This document shows, one piece after another, positions 11,700-23,802 of a stretch of 64,000 bases of DNA. Location: contig NC_134828.1 in NCBI RefSeq assembly GCF_004210375.1, forward strand, positions 22,374,400-22,438,399, written 5' to 3'. Position 1 is the first letter of the stretch; each line of letters starts with the position of its first letter. The notes under the pieces were generated by a model. The model searched no databases. It saw only the letters and a list, made by a program, of their open reading frames with translations, and was not told the origin of the DNA. Origin of the DNA: Tachypleus tridentatus (Eukaryota > Arthropoda > Merostomata > Xiphosura > Limulidae). Both the position numbers and the translations under genes were made by a program.

Positions 11700-11933
11700 T
11701 TATTTGTTTGTTTTGAACTATCTACGCGAAGCTACGCGAGGAATATCTGCGTTGGTCATTACCAATTCAACAGTCAAACAACAGAAGGAAAGCAGCAGCT
11801 AGTTATCATCACCTACCGTCAACTCTTACCAACGAATAATGGGATTGAGTGTCACAGAATAACGGCTGAAAGGGCGAGCATATTTGGTGAGACGTGGATT
11901 CGAACCCTCGATCCTCAGATTACCACCGGGCTT
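11700..11933 (-). mobile_element. tRNA-derived SINE (family 1), internally deleted
   Basis: Reverse copy with TTTGTTTGTTTTGAACTATC at the tail side and GGATTCGAACCCTCGA as B-box complement. Body segments are missing (the TTGGGCTACTC block), and the head ends early at TTACCACCGGGC. Confidence 0.8.
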
Positions 11934-13120
11934 TACTGTCAGATTGGATGTGATTTTACTAGTATAAGTGATACTCGTAAGCATCATAAATGCTACTATA
12001 GCTTGCTTAATTGGTTATTTTTATTTTATTTATTTTATCGTATATTTATTTATTTATATTTTTTATAATCCCGCTAGGAGGGCGAAGGAAGGTTCACTAG
12101 TACTCGAAACGCCCCTCGAATTTTAAACCCAAATATCCTACTTTTCATTATAAGATTTAATTTTTTTATTTAAACCATTTGAAGTGTCGAAACTACTACC
12201 TCCACTGTGTTCAACATATTAATAACAATCTCTGTCGGAATGTATTAGCAACTACAAATATTCTAATAAATACGTAATGACTAATAAGTATTTCATTTTG
12301 CACGCGGAAGTTCAGTGGTAAAATTGCGGGTTCCAATCCCTGCTTAAAAAAAACAACAAGTTTCACTTTACTGGACACTTGACGATCTCACACACTCGAA
12401 TAAATAAATTTTTGTGAACCCGATATTTCGGGCTTTTGCCAAAAAAAAAAAATTTACTGAGGCTTTAATAATCAAACTTTTTTTTATCCATAATTACAAG
12501 GTATAACATTATATATTAGCACACTTCGTTTATTAATTGATCGTTTATTGATTCGGGATAGCTTAAAGTTAACGATCCGGGATGCTAATCAGAAGGTTCA
12601 ATGTTCGAGTTTAAAATACTCTACTCAGCTCGTTTGTTACAGAAGTTACAATCAAGAGTTGTCGTTTCGGCTGTATGTGGTGCTGAATTTCTTGCTTTCC
12701 CTATGGTCAGGAGTTCTAGATTAGGGACGGCTGTGCCTTAAACTTGAAATGTCTGACCTGTCCATTTATTCCATGGGTCACGTAATGTGCTGCTTAAATA
12801 CTAAAACACAACCAGATTTTAACAAGAAGTTAAGTTGAAGTTGAATTAGATATTCTCCTCAGATAATATAGACCTGCGATGATTTTATTATCAGATAATA
12901 TAGGCCTGCGATGGTTTTATTATCATGATATTTTTTACACGCTCTACTATAATTCCTGTACGCTGAATCCGAAAACGATATCCATCTTTCTCCAACGCGT
13001 ACAGATTTTTCACAAAACTTCATATTTACTTTTACGTAAGTGGATCATGTTCATTAAAATCGGGTCACATTTTGTGTAATGTTCAAAATGTTGTCAACCA
13101 CTGGCTATAGATTTCTCTAG
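11934..13120. other. Mostly unannotated; weak tRNA-like and SINE traces
   Basis: Near 12301-12345, GCGGAAGTTCAGTGGTAAAA with GGGTTCCAATCCCTGC looks tRNA-derived. Near 12600-12750, TTTCGGCTGTATGTGG through GATTAGGGACGGCTG looks like a decayed plus-strand family-1 body. No coding feature is supported. Confidence 0.35.
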
Positions 13121-13129
13121 ACCAATCGC

Positions 13130-13345
13130 GACGTGAGAGTCTTATCGATCGTTCTGGAACCCAAACTTAATACTAAAATATGTTCATTGAAATAACAAAA
13201 TAATAATTTGATATAAGTAAGAGTTTGTTTTTCTTCCCCATTTGAAAAAAAATTTTTACGTGACAGAAAAAAAATGAATATTACTTTCGAAATCTGTGTA
13301 GCTGCACTACAGAACATCAGTTATCAAAACAACTTTTATGACGTT
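13130..13345 (+). repeat. LTR-like direct repeat, left copy
   Basis: Shares three blocks, in order, with 14722-15085: a 28-bp block beginning GAGAGTCTTATCGATCGTTC, an ATTTGATATAAGTAAGA block, and a block beginning TTTCGAAATCTGTGTAG followed by ATCAG and AAAAC. The middle of this copy is shorter than in the right copy. Together they look like two terminal repeats of one degenerate element, or a tandem duplication. Confidence 0.55.
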
Positions 13346-13585
13346 TAAATTTGCAGGACTGTGTAATGAATAAGATGTGAAACGCATATACAAATAATTA
13401 CATAACATTAGTAACAGAATATTTATATCAGTTGCATCATTTATTAGTTTTTATTGGAAAATCTATTTTTTCTATATTTTTTTTAAGTATTATATCAATA
13501 GACTGTTTTATAGAAGTCTAAACCATTATTTTACGCATAATGAAGTTCAATTTAAAATAAAATCTAGAATATTCCAACTACTTAC

Positions 13586-13832
13586 GCCCGGCATGGCTTG
13601 TTGGTTAGGGGCTCTCGACTCGCAGTGTGAAGGTTGCAAGTTCGAATCCCGTAACTAAACACATTCCTCCTTTCAACCATGGATACGTTATACTGAGACG
13701 GTTAGTATGACTATTTCTTAATAAAAGGTAGCCCAAGAGCTAGCTGCTTTCTCTTTAGTCTATATAACTTCAAAATTAGGGACGGCTAGCGCAGATAGCC
13801 CTCATGCATCTTTATGCCAAATTCAAAAAGAA
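13586..13832 (+). mobile_element. tRNA-derived SINE (family 1)
   Basis: Head GCCCGGCATGGCTTGTTGG with B box AAGTTCGAATCCC. The body has a deletion that removes the GGCGGTGGGTGGTGATGAC block. It lies between the two LTR-like repeats. Confidence 0.85.
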
Positions 13833-14721
13833 ACTAATTTACTTAATCGAATCCCATGCTTTTGTTTAACAAAACAAAGCTAAACTTAATAGTTAATTCA
13901 CTTGTCATAAGACATTAGTTTTAGGTCGATTATAATTTTTAAACATTATTTGTATACTTTCTTAATGATTTTCAAGAATTATAAGAATGTATGATAGTAG
14001 TATCTAAAACACATTATATTCGCCATATCCATAAGCCATATGCTACAACAACAGTTGTTGTGGTGTGAACGTTCCTTCCAAACTGATGAAAACGTAGTTA
14101 TAATTAACTATATTTTTGTCATGACACAGTATTATATTTTTAACATTGAATTCTATTATTATACGCTATTCTAATTTTTTGACAATCCCCGAGGGTTTTA
14201 TAATTAGTAATAAGCAATCATTTCCTTGATGTGTCGACGTTAAGTTAACAGACCAGGTTCGATTTTCGACGTTGGGCATAGCTCAGACAGCCCATTTTGT
14301 AGCTTTTCGTTAAAACAAACGAAATATCCTCTCATTTGCTACATTATAAACTAGTTAAGTGGATGGAAGTGCTGCTACACTTGACCAATGTTCCCAGTGG
14401 GTTATGTATCGTTTCGACAGACCACCCCTCTAAAGAATCAGTTCTTCCTGCCCTAATTTCAACATCGCACAGCCAACTTTCTCTTGTACCAGAATTTATT
14501 AATTGATTTTAACCGAAAGTTTGAAGTCACGACCTAACATTGATTAGGCTCAGTATTTTAAGAACACAGACACTTCTCCCTAGCGAGTTTACACGAGTTC
14601 ATTTACCGTGAAGATGGATTTTCAGTCTGAATAATATTATGTGCATATACAGACAATTCTTCTATTTGACAATCCAACTGTAACGTAATCGTGAAAGACG
14701 TTGAAATCGAATACTTGGAGC
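13833..14721. other. Unannotated stretch between LTR-like repeats
   Basis: A decayed family-2 SINE-like piece (GGTTCGATTTTCGACGTTGG followed by CATAGCTCAGACAGCCC) lies near 14230-14330. No coding sequence was found. Confidence 0.4.
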
Positions 14722-15085
14722 TAACGAAGTGAGTGTCTTATCGATCGTTCTAGAACCCACGAGAAACCCGCCCCTAGTATATAAACAGTTAAGAGACAGC
14801 ACGAATTGTCATTTCTGGACAGTTTATGTTTGTCTGTGCACTGTGACATTATGTATTATTTTCGAAGTTCATTATTCGTTACTATGCCAACGAGAAGTTG
14901 TGTAAATGACCCAAACATATGTCATATTTGTTGTAAATTTGATCTAAGTAAGATTTTTATCACACCGATGTGTAAAACGTTCTTACGCGTAAATGACCCG
15001 AACATACTGTTATATTTGTTGTAAATATTTTCGAAATCTACGTAGTTAAATTATAAAGTATCAGTCATTAAAACCGAAATAACTG
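14722..15085 (+). repeat. LTR-like direct repeat, right copy, with promoter signals
   Basis: Homologous to 13130-13345. It carries TTCtaGAA (14748-14755), a minimal heat-shock-like dyad, and a TATA box TATATAAA (14778-14785) with a candidate start about 30 bp downstream. An internal duplication (AAATGACCCAAACATATGTC near 14905 and AAATGACCCGAACATACTGT near 14990) explains its greater length. Confidence 0.55.
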
Positions 15086-15858
15086 TTACCTTAACTATGA
15101 ATAAATCATCAAATTGATTGTTTCAATTTAAGGGTCACCGAGTTGTACATTTTGTTTATTCACCATCTGCTGTGTCCATAGCAGGGATATAACCCCGATT
15201 CTAACCGTGTAAATACATAAAATTATCGCTTTTCTACTGAATGATCTTAGTTGTAGGTTAGTAAAGTTTATACGCACATCGTGGTATGTTTTTCAGGTGC
15301 TAAATTTAAAGCTTTACTGAAAATTAAGCATAGCTTTTTACACCAACTTGTATTATAAAATTAAGATAGAAGTACCAACATCAACACTTAATAAAGCTTA
15401 CAAATCGGTTATTTACATAATCATCTCCTGAAGTGACCCCCTCAGTGGCTGTGGGCTTAAATCGGGTTTAAGTTATTTCATAAGTTTTTACCCAGAGAGC
15501 AAAATGCTTGAATTGAGAAGCAGGAATTGCGTTAGTCAACAGCACCATTGCCAAATGTTGTTTCACTGAATAGTAGTACCCACAGCCCCAACAGTAAGAA
15601 GAACGTTGTTGTTGTTTTTCTGCAGCAACAGGACTCAAACCATGAATCCTCAACAGGACATTCTACTCACTAGACTTCATCCGTCTCCACCGTGGTGCAA
15701 AATTTTAAAAATAATTATTGGTACTTTCTAGGATACACACATCCTGGAAGCAAATTATGTAAATTCATGTTTAATGAAAGGTTATCTTAGAACAATAAAA
15801 GTTGTTTCCTTTATATATACATATATACACACACACACACAAACACATTTTTAAAAAC
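15086..15858. other. Unannotated stretch
   Basis: A possible decayed tRNA-like element lies on the minus strand near 15600-15690. A short (AC)n run lies at about 15829-15841. Nothing stronger. Confidence 0.35.
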
Positions 15859-15859
15859 A

Positions 15860-16410
15860 CCCGTAAAAACAGCAAAAAAACAAAATATGAAACCATAAAT
15901 TTGCATGTATCTCCTCATAGACCCAACAAACCTTCATGCCAAATTTGGTAAGGGGTAAAAAAGAATAAAAAATAAAACTGTATTTATCTCTCCATGGACC
16001 CAATTAATTGGCACTCGACTCGTAATCCGAGAGTAGTAGGTTCAAATCCCTGTGACACCAAACAAACTAGCCCTTTCAGCCGTGTGGGCGTTATAAATGT
16101 TCGATCACTCCCACTATTCGTTGGTAAAAGAGTAGCCTATGAGTTGGCGGTGGGTGGTGATGACTAGCTGCCTTCTCTCTAGTCTTACACTGCTCAATTA
16201 GGGACGCAGATAGCCCTCGTGTAGCTTCGTGCGAAATTCAAAACAAACCAAAACCCAATTAACGCCTTCACCAAATTTGCTAAAGATCTATCTACAGGGG
16301 GCGGTAGTAGTAAAAAACGCTAAATCGCCCATAAAAACCGCAAAATTCAAAATAGAAAATTTTTATGTAGCTCCGCTTGGACTTAATGGACAAATTTTGG
16401 CGAAGATCCA
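15860..16410 (+). repeat. ~100-bp tandem repeat, three units, split by a SINE
   Basis: Three diverged units follow the order CCCRTAAAAAC, AAAATTYRAAATAG, ATGTAKCTCC, ATGGACCCAA, CACCAAATTTGGTRARG. The first spans about 15860-15955, the second is 15957-16007 plus 16254-16300, and the third about 16318-16410. The middle unit is interrupted by the SINE at 16008-16253. A reverse copy lies at 7870-8000. Confidence 0.65.
16008..16253 (+). mobile_element. 5'-truncated tRNA-derived SINE (family 1)
   Basis: The copy starts within the head at TTGGCACTCGACTCG and runs to the AAACAAACCAAAA tail. A perfect 9-bp target duplication (CCCAATTAA, 15999-16007 and 16254-16262) shows that the truncation happened at insertion. 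An internal deletion removes GGCTAGCG before CAGATAGCCC. Confidence 0.92.
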
Positions 16411-17654
16411 TATACACTGTTATACTTGTATAGATGTTTAAACCAACAATACGTTTTTGTTAAAATAATATATACACTTTACAGGGAAAAAAAAAATGTG
16501 AAATCAAACTCCTTTAGTTATTGGCGTAAAGTTGACTATAGTTTGATTACATATCGCTTAGTAACACCGAATAATAATTTTGCGATAATTGTACTGGTAG
16601 GTGGCGCAACTTTATGAAGGTAGAATATTATATTGACGGTATAATACATGGTTGTTCCATACGTTGTCATCGTCACAACTGGAACAGAATGGTAAAATAT
16701 GATTACCCTCGACATGGAAAGGTTCACAGATAAGATAATGTTTCCATTGTCTTATGGCCACCGCAAGTAAAATAGAATAGACGTAATCATGCACAATTCA
16801 AGATATTGCTACTATTATAAACACAATGAAAATTATTATATTAAATTTTACCTACTTTGGTGTCACACTGTTGAAATTCGCAGTCTTGTTTGTAAAGTAC
16901 TCTAAGAACTTGTGTTGGCGTGACTTCGATATATCTACAGACACGAGACCAGAATACATAACTAGTTGCTAAGCCTACATGTGACAAGATCTGGAATACG
17001 TTTTACACTAAACTGCTCAATATTTATCATCTTATTTAATTGTTTTCTACAAAACTTCAGTTTTATAAAAAGTTCCTTAAAGTTGAATAATTTATTATTT
17101 CTTAATAAAGTATATTCAGTGAAGGTAAAACAAAATATACAAAATTTTACCACCTCTATATCTGCATAGATTCAATCTATGCACATACATGTTGTATGGT
17201 GCCATATACGAAACACTTCACGCTTCTATAAATGTTACGGACAGGAGCCTCTGTTCATAACTATTTTAACAACCAGTTTATTGTATCTCTAAGTTATGTC
17301 TATACCACATGCTAATTAAACCAGTCTTTTGTTGTCTTATATTCAATTTTTCACCGCTAGTTCTTTCAAACGTTTTTTTGTTGTTGTTTCTTTAAAAATA
17401 TGAACCGTGTGCTTATAATCTGGCTAAGTGGGATGTTCAGTATCAACAACCAGAACTTTTGCCTCGTTTTTCGTTCAGGTTCTGAATTGATGGTCCTGAG
17501 TAACGTCCACTAGAGCACGATCTCATGACCACTTCTGGGCATACTTACATTCAAAATTGACCTGCTGCTTTTCTTGTATGGGCATTTTTGTTCTGATCTG
17601 CCTTGTTTCGTATTACGCGTTCTTTGGCTCGCGCCCCCTTACGTGACAAACAGT
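16411..17654. other. Unannotated stretch
   Basis: AT-rich sequence. Several open frames of 60-67 codons overlap on both strands (16426-17169) and none shows a recognisable domain. Confidence 0.4.
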
Positions 17655-17917
17655 GTTTGTTTGTTTCTGAAATTCGCGCAAAACTACATAACGTCCACCT
17701 GAGCTAGCCGTCCCTAATTTAATAGTGTGAGATTAGTGGGAAAGCAACAAGTCATCACCATCCACCGCCATCTCTTAGGCTATTTTTTTACCAACAAATA
17801 GTGTGATTGATCGTCACATAATAACGCCCCCAAAGCTGAAAGAGCGAGCATGTTTGGTGTCACGGTGATTTGAAACTACGACCCTCATCGAGCGCCCTAA
17901 CCACCTGGCCATGCCGG
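17655..17917 (-). mobile_element. tRNA-derived SINE (family 1)
   Basis: Reverse copy from GTTTGTTTGTTTCTGAAATT to CACCTGGCCATGCCGG. The head has lost the anticodon-stem segment between CCTCA and TCGAGC. Confidence 0.86.
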
Positions 17918-18040
17918 TTCCAGGTAAATAGTGAGATGCCAAGATAATCAAGTCATTAATTTTCCTTAGGTTAGACGTAGACTTCTTGATGACGAGAAAC
18001 CCACTTGCAATAAAAATGTATCTCAGAACAGGTGGTAACG

Positions 18041-18177
18041 GGTATTAACACTTTTATTGATAAGGAGAGGACAACGTTTCGACCTTCCGAGGTCATCTTC
18101 AAGTTATGAAAAATCAGAATATGACCTAGGAAGGTCGAAACGTTGTTCTCTCGCTATCAGTAAAATTATTAATATCC
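18041..18177. repeat. Strong imperfect inverted repeat around AACGTTTCGACC
   Basis: The left arm (18041-18096) contains GACAACGTTTCGACCTTCC. The right arm (18121-18177) contains the complement GGAAGGTCGAAACGTTGTTC. Complementarity extends to roughly 55 bp per arm with a 24-bp loop. In my recollection, AACGTTTCGACC with GGTCATCTTCA is characteristic of Penelope-like element terminal regions, some of which hold hammerhead ribozymes. This copy lacks a clean CUGANGA core, so any ribozyme here would be decayed. Confidence 0.6.
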
Positions 18178-21100
18178 ATACCAGCCGTTCTGAGAAACTT
18201 AGAATTAATTCATACGCTTATTTTATTAATTACAAGCCCTCTGGAAAAGTGTATAATAAATATCCAACATCTTGTTTAAGAGAGGGTAAAATAGGAGTAG
18301 TGTGAGTTATCAGAAAGTGCCTTACAAGAGACAGTCAGATAAACTTGAAACTTTTAATCACAGTTGGTGAAGCATTTCAATGATACGTGAAAAGTCTTGG
18401 TTCAAGGTATCACACCAGTATGATGCTAAGAATAATGAATATGAACCTATATAGTGACCTCAACTGGGTTCTGATGCCACACCAACATGAACCTATTTAT
18501 GCTGAAATGTGTCATGTTGTTACACCTATATGAGCCTGGGTCTGGAGTTTACGTTAATTATGTTGTTTTTATACGTCTATTTTATCCAAGAGAATACAGG
18601 CATAGCTAAAACTAATTCCCATTCGTCACGTCTGGAACGCCACCTATAAACAAATACCAAATTATGTTGAAATCTGTTAACTGGTTTCCTAACGTTCTAG
18701 TTGTGCTAACATTACGTCAAGGGGAAGGAGAGAAAGACGGTAAAAAAATAACAATCAAAATTGAAAAACGAAACCAAAAAATGACTGACATGAAGTAGGA
18801 AGCCATAAGTGGACAAACAAAAAGTGACAGAAGAAAACCGGACAACGAGACACGTATAAACAAGAGAAGAGAGGAGAGACACGAGGAGATAAAAAGAAAA
18901 GAAAAACCGTGAAGAAACAGACTGAGAAGGAATCTCAGCGAGTAAGAACGACAGAGAAAAATAACAAGTGACGGTGAAAAATGGAGGTTTTTAATTCACT
19001 GAATGAAAATATAAAGTCCTGTTTCATTTTACTTAAAAAAACTAAATTCTTTTGCGCTTGTAACTATTCTCAGCTTAGTCTATTTATTGATTTTGTATTA
19101 GAAAATTTGATGTTTAAAATAAGCTTTACCATATTCCATTTATCTTGCTTTCTTTCCTGTAAAGATGCGATTGAAACCTTTTAAAGGACATAAAAGTTTC
19201 TGTAAATGCGTTTTGTAATTGAGAATAGCACACATTTCATTCTTGCCATAAATACTTCACTATTGCCCTATTATTACATTAGTACTTACGATAAAAATGA
19301 TGTTATAGGTTTTTTTAAACATAGACCTGAGTGTTTTTGTTAGAATAGTAATAGAAGATTGTACAACGTCTCATTCTCAACTTTCTAAATGTTCCTATAA
19401 TTTATAGCATCAATTAGACTATTTCAATTAATATGTGAACCAGATCCCGTTCGAATACACCTCATGGACGTTTCTGATAAAGGTGGTCCAAAAACTGTAA
19501 GTCAATTTCGTTTTTACAACAGTTTTGAATTTTCGGAAATCTTCAAAGACCAATTTCTAGAGTATGGATAAACACGAAAGCTATGAACTATGCCTTTACA
19601 ACCAGCACCTGATCATTACAAAAATAAACTAAAGTAAACAAACAAATCTTAGAACCGTACTTAAATAACTAAAATTAATCGTGAGAGTCAGGGTAGAGTA
19701 AAAACCAAAGTTTAGAACTGTAAACTATAACTAAAAGCCGTTCAATCTGATTAGTTGATTTATGTCTTCAAAGATTTCAAAGGACTTTATTAAGATTGAA
19801 TGATAACACATTATATAACGAGAACTTATTGTAGAAAAAAAAAATTAAATTTATGTTTCCGAATTTTCTTTTTAAATAAAAATATTAAAGTTTCATTCTG
19901 GGTATCAACCTTTCTCACAGTTTTACTATCGTTCATTCTGATCTACACACCTACTGATTCATTTAATTAGCATATTTTACTAGTGCTTTTTATTAATACA
20001 ACATTTAATTAGTGCTCTGTGAAAGAGAGCTTACAACTCGTTAAAATTAATTCTAGGTAATGTCACTTAAAAGGAACATTGATTTTTTACTTAATTTTTA
20101 AAATATTTTTCTTAATATTTAATCTATCGTAATTCAAAACGAGAGAAAAAGTGTTGATATTGTTTTATAAATAGCGGTAGCTTAGACTTCGTGTTAGTTG
20201 TGCAACGAATAACTTTTACAGTTTACTAGTTCAGTATATCAATAGCTGATCACAATAATAATTTCACTATTCAAATCACGAAAGTTTTAATTTTTCTTTT
20301 TCTCATGATACTAAAAACAAAAAAACGTAACATAAATTTATTTATTTAAAATTAATGGCTCAAAAACGTAAAGATTATTTCTTAAAGCATGTATTTTACC
20401 TTTAGTTACCCTAACTTGTAATTTTAACGCGTTTACTATTGATCGATGATCACTCGTCATTTCCGGTAAAAGTACACTCATTTCTTGTTTTAAATATCAA
20501 AGAGTAATACGCCTGTAAATCTCGAAGAAGAATAAAAAATTTAGAAATATTTACCTAATGGTTTCTGAGCTATTAATTAATAGGAAGAGAGAAATAACAA
20601 GGCAGTGAAACAAAATTTAAAAAGAGATCTATTCGCTAAGAGGATATAGTAAAAGGCATAATATCACATACACACATAAAATGTATTTGTTGTTCTTATC
20701 TTCAGTGACATAACAGCAAAAAAAGTTTATAATTCAGAAGTTTTATGACACTAAGGTGTAGCCAAACGCAAATAAAATTTACCAAGTAGCGTTTCAGTTA
20801 AGCCTTACGTTGCGTTGATGTATTAGGCCTAAATAAGACTACATATAGGCTTACCATTACTAACGTTTTAAAAGTTTCGTGTAATGAACAAATGTTGATT
20901 AATAAATAATCTTTTGGTATTTTAACACACATATTACCTAATTAGCCTTCTAATACACGTTTATAATGTCAAATATATTTTTTCTTTGTACAATCAAAAG
21001 AGTTGAAAGTTTGTGTCAATGTCCACATTGTTTCTGCTTCCTGACCTAGAATACAGTGAAAAGGCTTAACAATATTATTTAAGCCTTTTTTTCCCAACTT

Positions 21101-23695
21101 ACGTTAAAAATAGCATCATTTGCGACGAGCTTTTATGTTGTTGTTCTGGTGTGTGTGTGTGTGTGTGTGTGTGTAAAAGAGAGAGAGCGGTAATACAAAT
21201 CTTATAGAAATGTAAAAATTAAATAAGATGTCGTAAAAGGTGTAATATATTATGTATATCATCTATGGAAATATATATCACTATTGAAGCATCTAATCTG
21301 TCCTTTCAAGTGTGGGTGTTTTGGTATGTTGAACTTTTTATACTGCAAAAGCTAACTTAGACATTGCCGGTATTAGTAATTTATTCATTCTGGCTATTTT
21401 AATAAACAAAATAGTAAAAATTACAGTGTGCTATCTATATGATTAAAAATTCTTGTCAGAAATTCTTGATTGTGCTTTTTGAAGTAGGTTTTTTTTTTTT
21501 CCCAAAAAGAGAACCGAGAAATCGTATACGATCCACGTCCAATTGAAGTTCATGCATTTCATGTATTAACAATGAAGCTTCCGATCTAATAATACCAATC
21601 CGTAAACAGAGAAAGCGACGAAATTGATATCCATTTCACATATGTCATCAGTTGCAATGCAATGTGAAGATATCTTGCCAAAGTTTGGTATATTCTTCTC
21701 ATTTTCTATTTACCACCATACAGAAAAAACAAGAACATCGCAAGTAAATTATTTTAAACTAATTAACGGACTAAAAAGGGAATCCATTTTCAAAATAAGT
21801 TCTCTCACGTGATGGTAATGGAAAGTTTTATTGGTGGTCTGATAGTTAAGTAAAATTAAAAAATTTAAAGTTCTTTTTTTAAACATGACTTTCCTATTAA
21901 ATGAAAATTCTTAATAGTTAATGTTTGCTTATAAAGCGTTTGATTCTGTTATATTTACCGATACACAGATAACATTTTCATTACATCGAATAACGAATCA
22001 GAGGATTCTTACAAAGATAAAAATATGATTTCTGTTTTTAAGTTTATAGATCTCTAAGCACGTTTATTGGCACCAGACTTTTGTAAATCAACATACCTAC
22101 AAAAACACATTTCTATGCTGATTAACTCTAACACATAGTTAGATAGCACCACTTTCTTGTTGTTAATTTAAGTAGAATCAGTTTTAAGTTGTTAATTTAT
22201 TAAGTAGAGCCACTTTTTTGTGTTGGTTTATTAAACAGAACCACTTGGTAGCTAATTTAATCCTTAGCAAAAGTACAAATGATATACCACCAAATGTAGT
22301 TCTGAACAAGAGTAATTGGTATTTTGTTTCAGGTGTAGTTCTACTCAGTAAAAAATATTTAATAGCTTGTGTCTGACTCAATCCCTACTAAAACAGATGT
22401 TAATTGATTCCTTTTACATTTTACAGTAAAAATAGTTGATAACTGATGTTTGTGTTATTGACCTGAAAAAATAAGTGACGGTTGACGTTTCGTGCTGTCC
22501 TCTAATTTTTAATGTTCGAAAATGCTATAAGTAATGTTTGGCAAACTTATGTACTTTTGTTTCTCAGAACGTGTTCAAATAATATACTAAGTTCACCAGG
22601 AAGCTTAATTTTTAATCAGGAGTTCTTAACGAGTAGATTCCAGTGATGGTGAATATTGTTAAATATCTTAATGAAAGGTCATATGTTAAATTAATAAATA
22701 TATTTGTAGGAATATGCGTTGATTTTTGCGAAGGTAAAGATTTTTTTTTGCAATGAAACATTACATTTTAAAAATAAAAAGCCTCTCAACATATAATAGA
22801 ACAACCATTTTTAGCAATAAAAGTAAGCCCTTCAAAATACAACAGAACAACCTTTTTTGGGCAATAAATTTGTACTGTAGTGAGAGGAAAAAATGAATTA
22901 CTATCTAAAAATAAAATTTTCACATTTTGAATTCTATAATAAACCTAAAATTGTATTCTATGATTAGCTTCTGATCTGTGGATCATTCTTCATAATTTAA
23001 ATATGTATACACTACACGGTTTGTGCGTTAAGGACATCAGTTGTACATCAAGTCATTCCATAAAATATCGAAAAAAATCAAGACTAGTCATAGTTTGTAT
23101 TCGATTCCACCTCGAGTAAGTTTTATAACAGAAGAAATATCTAGGCCTACTTTAACTAGAAGGTAGAAATTGTTACATACGCTTTTCAATTTTACCCTTG
23201 CGTTCTACTTCATACATTACCAAGAGGCACCATAGCAGTAGAGACTTTTTCAAAACATATATATGTTCAATCGATAAACATTTTTTTTACAAACTACATT
23301 TTCTTTAGCTTTTAAGATGCGCGGTGAAAAAAAAAAAATAGAAAGGAGAAATTATTCAAGTTAGGGCCACTGTTATAAAGACTCCGGTTTTCAATAAGAA
23401 AAGGCATACTGGTTTTACATGTGATTCAGATTTGTTCGTATTTTCCAAAAACATAATAATATTAAACGCACGTAAAAACTAGTCAACTATCATTTGCTTC
23501 GTATCTAATTTCAACCTGCGTGTGTTTGCCTTGATAAACGTCCTGCAGATAAACGGGGAAAGCTGTGTTTGCGAGACTTCTTGGTATTTTATGTATTTGA
23601 GAAAACAGTGGTTTCTTATTTCACAGTGAAATATCCGCACGAGAAGCCTCAGCGAGCAAGAACAAAACACAAACAACTGAGATTGGTCTAAGTTT
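18178..23695. other. Unannotated 5.5-kb stretch, possible intron
   Basis: No transposon, SINE or exon was recognised. There is a purine-rich tract at about 18720-18985 and a (GT)n microsatellite at 21149-21174. The stretch lies directly downstream of a minus-strand splice donor at 23701, so it could be the first intron of that gene. No acceptor or second exon was identified by eye. Confidence 0.4.
21149..21174 (+). repeat. (GT)n microsatellite
   Basis: Thirteen uninterrupted GT dinucleotides. Confidence 0.95.
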
Positions 23696-23701
23696 GCTTA
23701 C

Positions 23702-23802
23702 CGTAATACGTTGGCTAGGGTGTGACGACGACTTCTCTGTGCCTGTAGCTGACCTTCCTGCAGCTGTCGGAGGAAACTAGGTCTGTTTGCCTGTCCAGAC
23801 AT
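23702..23802 (-). CDS. Candidate first coding exon of an unidentified gene
   Basis: On the minus strand an ATG (23802-23800) opens a frame of 33 codons plus two bases, ending at a consensus donor (ACG|GTAAGC, donor bases 23701-23696). The peptide starts MSGQANRPSFLRQLQEGQLQ and continues Q-, R- and H-rich: hydrophilic, arginine-rich, no signal peptide, likely intracellular. The ATG is the first in its frame; the nearest upstream in-frame stop is a TGA about 150 bases upstream, near 23914. Local sequence is more GC- and CpG-rich than the surroundings, as expected near a promoter. I do not recognise the family. Alternatives are a non-coding GC-rich patch or an upstream open frame. Confidence 0.5.
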
